From Gracilaria vermiculophylla (Eukaryota; Rhodophyta; Florideophyceae; Gracilariales; Gracilariaceae): DNA of 64,000 bases. The DNA lies in assembly GCA_019155205.2 (NCBI GenBank), contig JAHNZQ020000049.1, forward strand, positions 1,053,920-1,117,919, written 5' to 3'. Below, piece by piece: positions 62,078 to 64,000 of this stretch (the first letter of the stretch is position 1; every line of letters starts with the position of its first letter). The notes beneath the pieces are model-generated. The model ran no database searches. It saw nothing but the letters and a program-made list of their open reading frames with translations, and was not told the DNA's origin. Both the position numbers and the translations under genes were made by a program.

Positions 62078-63380
62078 CACGAATATTCCAAATATATTTG
62101 AGGAGAGGGAATGTGTGGACTTCACAGATGTTGTATGAAGTGAACGGGGGATGAAGGCGAACAGAAGACGCTCTTTAGTTCAAAAGACTGTTGCATGCGA
62201 GGATCCATAGACTCCTCTTAAATAGTGTTTCGAGCGAGAAAGAATGAGACACAGCGGAAATGATTATTTGTTTCTCGGCAGAGGCTCTGGGCAATGCCAT
62301 GTAACGTCGAATAACACTTGGAATCACCAAAGCCCCTCTCTGTCTTTAGAGAAATGTAACATACGGTACATGACTAATATCCATGATTATTTATCACGGG
62401 ATGAAAAGGCTTCCCTCAAAGCACACAACTCACGGCAAGGACAGACGATGATCACTCTATGAAGACGGTAATGAAGGTTTCTTTAAATCCTTCAAGCAAA
62501 TAATTATTTCCACAAAAAAAAGACAGTTGCACAAAAAAAATTATTTGGAAACGAGTTATGCGCATTTCCCAATTATGTAACAAAGATATAAAAAAACCGA
62601 TATTAAATCAAACCCTTACAAACTGCACGTAAATCGACTTTCCTTACAACTATCTTTGTAAAATTATATCAGGGAACAGTAAAAAATACTCCAAAATCTC
62701 CAATAGATTTCTTCTAAAACTATTTTACTTTTGTTCAGGATTGTAGAGATGAAAAGCACACAAATATTTTACTCACATCTTCCTGTGACAATGCAATGCA
62801 ATAATAAAGAATTTTTGCAAAACGAGGTTCGTTATGAATTAAATATTTTTTCACTAAATACTCAGAACCAGAAAATAATTAAGGAAGGCTAATCACACGA
62901 TCTTACGTTACACAACAGAGTCTTCTTCAGTACCAGATATGACAACCGGATACAATGGTGTCATCAGCATAACCCTAAAGCCATACAAAACGACTTTGTT
63001 TTGTATGGAAAGGACCATTGGGTCTTAAGAACAACGAAGCTACCGCCGTGTCGCAGGTATACAACTACCGCTTAAATCAACTTGCTGATAAAAGCAGTAG
63101 TTTCTCATCGTCGGTACTACATAAATTACGCACAAGCCGTATTCAAAACCAATCTTATATCACAGACAACTTTTGAGAACTCTCTTATGTGAGTGGTAAA
63201 GCACGTGTAATGCATTTCAGATTTTTTTAAACAGACGCGGAGAAACTGGGAAGCGTTTGATGTTCTCCGCCATGAAATAAAACAGCAGGTAACCGTTACA
63301 AATCGAACTTCTTTCATACCACTTGCATCATCTTACAGAAACTTGCTTCACCCAGCAGATGGACAGTTCGCGAGAGTAAT
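62078..63380. other. AT-rich, gene-poor stretch
   Basis: 1.3 kb with poly-A and poly-T runs (for example 62500-62545) and short frames only. No gene recognised; left end is the promoter of the secreted protein gene. Confidence 0.55.
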
Positions 63381-63588
63381 GTACAGTGCGTTTTAAAAAC
63401 ACATTACCCCTCAAAAGTGCGCCAAAACTGTACTGTAAACTAGATTTTGCACATATTCTATGTAGAACCGTTTCAAAAAGATATGTACAGTGCGTTTCAA
63501 AAACATATTACTCCTCAAAAGTGCGCCAAAACTGTACTGTAGGCTAGATGATGCACATAGTCTATGTAGAATCGTTTCAAAAATATAT
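63381..63588 (+). repeat. Two 104-bp tandem repeats at the edge of a Tc1/mariner element
   Basis: Copies at 63381-63484 and 63485-63588 are about 90% identical. Each begins GTACAGTGCGTTT, which fits a TA target followed by a CAGTGCG terminal repeat of a Tc1-type transposon, and contains ACTGTAC about 50 bp in. Direct repeats inside the terminal region are common in this transposon group. Confidence 0.8.
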
Positions 63589-63613
63589 GTACACCTTCTT
63601 CTTTCTAGTAAAA

Positions 63614-64000
63614 ATGGCTCGAGGCCCGCCACTTTCCAAGCAAGAACAGCTTCTAATCGTTAAGTTGAAGGCCGAGAAGCAATCTAACAGTGCTATCGCT
63701 AAAACAATAAAGCGTTCTAGGGTCATGATTGCTACTTTTCTCAATAACCCGACTCTATATGGCTTAAAACGATCTCCGGGACGCCCGAGGAAGCTCAGCC
63801 CTGCAGACAAAAGAGGATTTAAAACGGCGTTGTGTAAAGGAAAAGTATGGGGAAGAAAATTGGAATTAATCTCAATCTCAACGTTTCTAAATCAACTATA
63901 TGGAGGTAGATAAACAGCACAAATTTATTAAAATATAAAAAATGAAGAAAACGTTCTTTCTTTGAGACCATCACAAGCAAAGGCGAATTGACTGGTGTGC
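63614..64000 (+). pseudogene. Broken Tc1/mariner transposase (N-terminal part)
   Basis: From ATG 63614 the intact part reads MARGPPLSKQEQLLIVKLKA and continues through a helix-turn-helix (NSAIAKTIKRSRVMIATFLN) and a GRPRKLSPADKR linker, the paired-like DNA-binding region of Tc1 transposases. Near 63845 the reading frame shifts: the original frame stops at 63913, while the next frame gives INLNLNVSKSTIWR, the expected second DNA-binding helix, and is then cut by TAG at 63907. Beyond that, KMKKTFFL, a stop and HHKQRRIDWC resemble the segment that precedes the catalytic core, again out of frame. At least one frameshift and two stops make it inactive. The catalytic residues are outside the window. 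Confidence 0.8.

Larger units (their letters stand above)
63381..64000 (+). mobile_element. Partial Tc1/mariner-like DNA transposon, left end
   Basis: Terminal repeats at 63381-63588 followed at once by a transposase remnant on the same strand. The right end lies outside the window, so length and target-site duplication cannot be judged. Confidence 0.75.

Overview
The window is nuclear DNA of a eukaryote with a plastid, most likely a unicellular red alga. Three observations point that way. Genes are compact and mostly intronless. Two proteins (the class II DAHP synthase at 48139-49727 and the membrane protein at 5161-6651) start with plastid leaders that resemble each other and carry an early Phe (MFPAFAFLAP and MPAAFVPLAP) with no signal peptide in front, which suggests a primary plastid. 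A secreted protein carries a CBM1-like module on a Thr-Pro linker, as seen in red algal polysaccharide-binding proteins. The assignment to rhodophytes is inference. The only four introns I can place well are short (77-108 bp), GT-AG, with CTAAC or CTGAC branch sites 28-48 nt before the acceptor.

Layout. 1-2.9 kb: no recognisable gene. 2.9-28.2 kb, ordinary composition: epsin-like ENTH protein (+), plastid membrane protein of the At5g03900 family (-), ClC chloride transporter (+), E(z)-type histone methyltransferase with a very long tail (-), poly(A) polymerase (-), coiled-coil protein (-), a 3.2 kb gene-poor stretch, mitochondrial Rieske protein (-), a spliced LSm10-like gene (+), ETF alpha (-), and a fusion of two ABM-like domains with a degenerate iron-type alcohol dehydrogenase (+). 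28.6-38.3 kb: an extremely GC-rich island with seven genes: mitochondrial carrier, helical-bundle protein, coiled-coil protein, single C2H2 zinc finger, CBM1-like secreted protein, sucrose-transporter-like MFS, and a Gly-rich protein with a duplicated motif. 38.3-42.3 kb: gene-poor, with microsatellites and a possible decayed RING gene. 42.3-61.3 kb: PAK kinase with two CRIB-like segments, ARP6, DAHP synthase, then peroxiredoxin / PH-kinase / peroxiredoxin / PH-kinase, adenylosuccinate synthetase and an unrecognised protein. 61.3-64 kb: AT-rich, with a small secreted Cys-rich protein and a broken Tc1/mariner element running off the end.

Functional links. The genes are mainly housekeeping: shikimate entry (DAHPS), purine synthesis (AdSS), respiration (Rieske, ETF alpha), chromatin (E(z), ARP6), RNA 3'-end processing (PAP, LSm10-like) and membrane traffic (epsin). 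The two most distinctive assemblies are the alternating thiol-peroxidase / PH-domain kinase cluster at 50.2-57.0 kb, which may reflect duplication of a redox-signalling neighbourhood, and the ABM/iron-ADH fusion at 25.7-28.2 kb, whose metal ligands appear to be missing.
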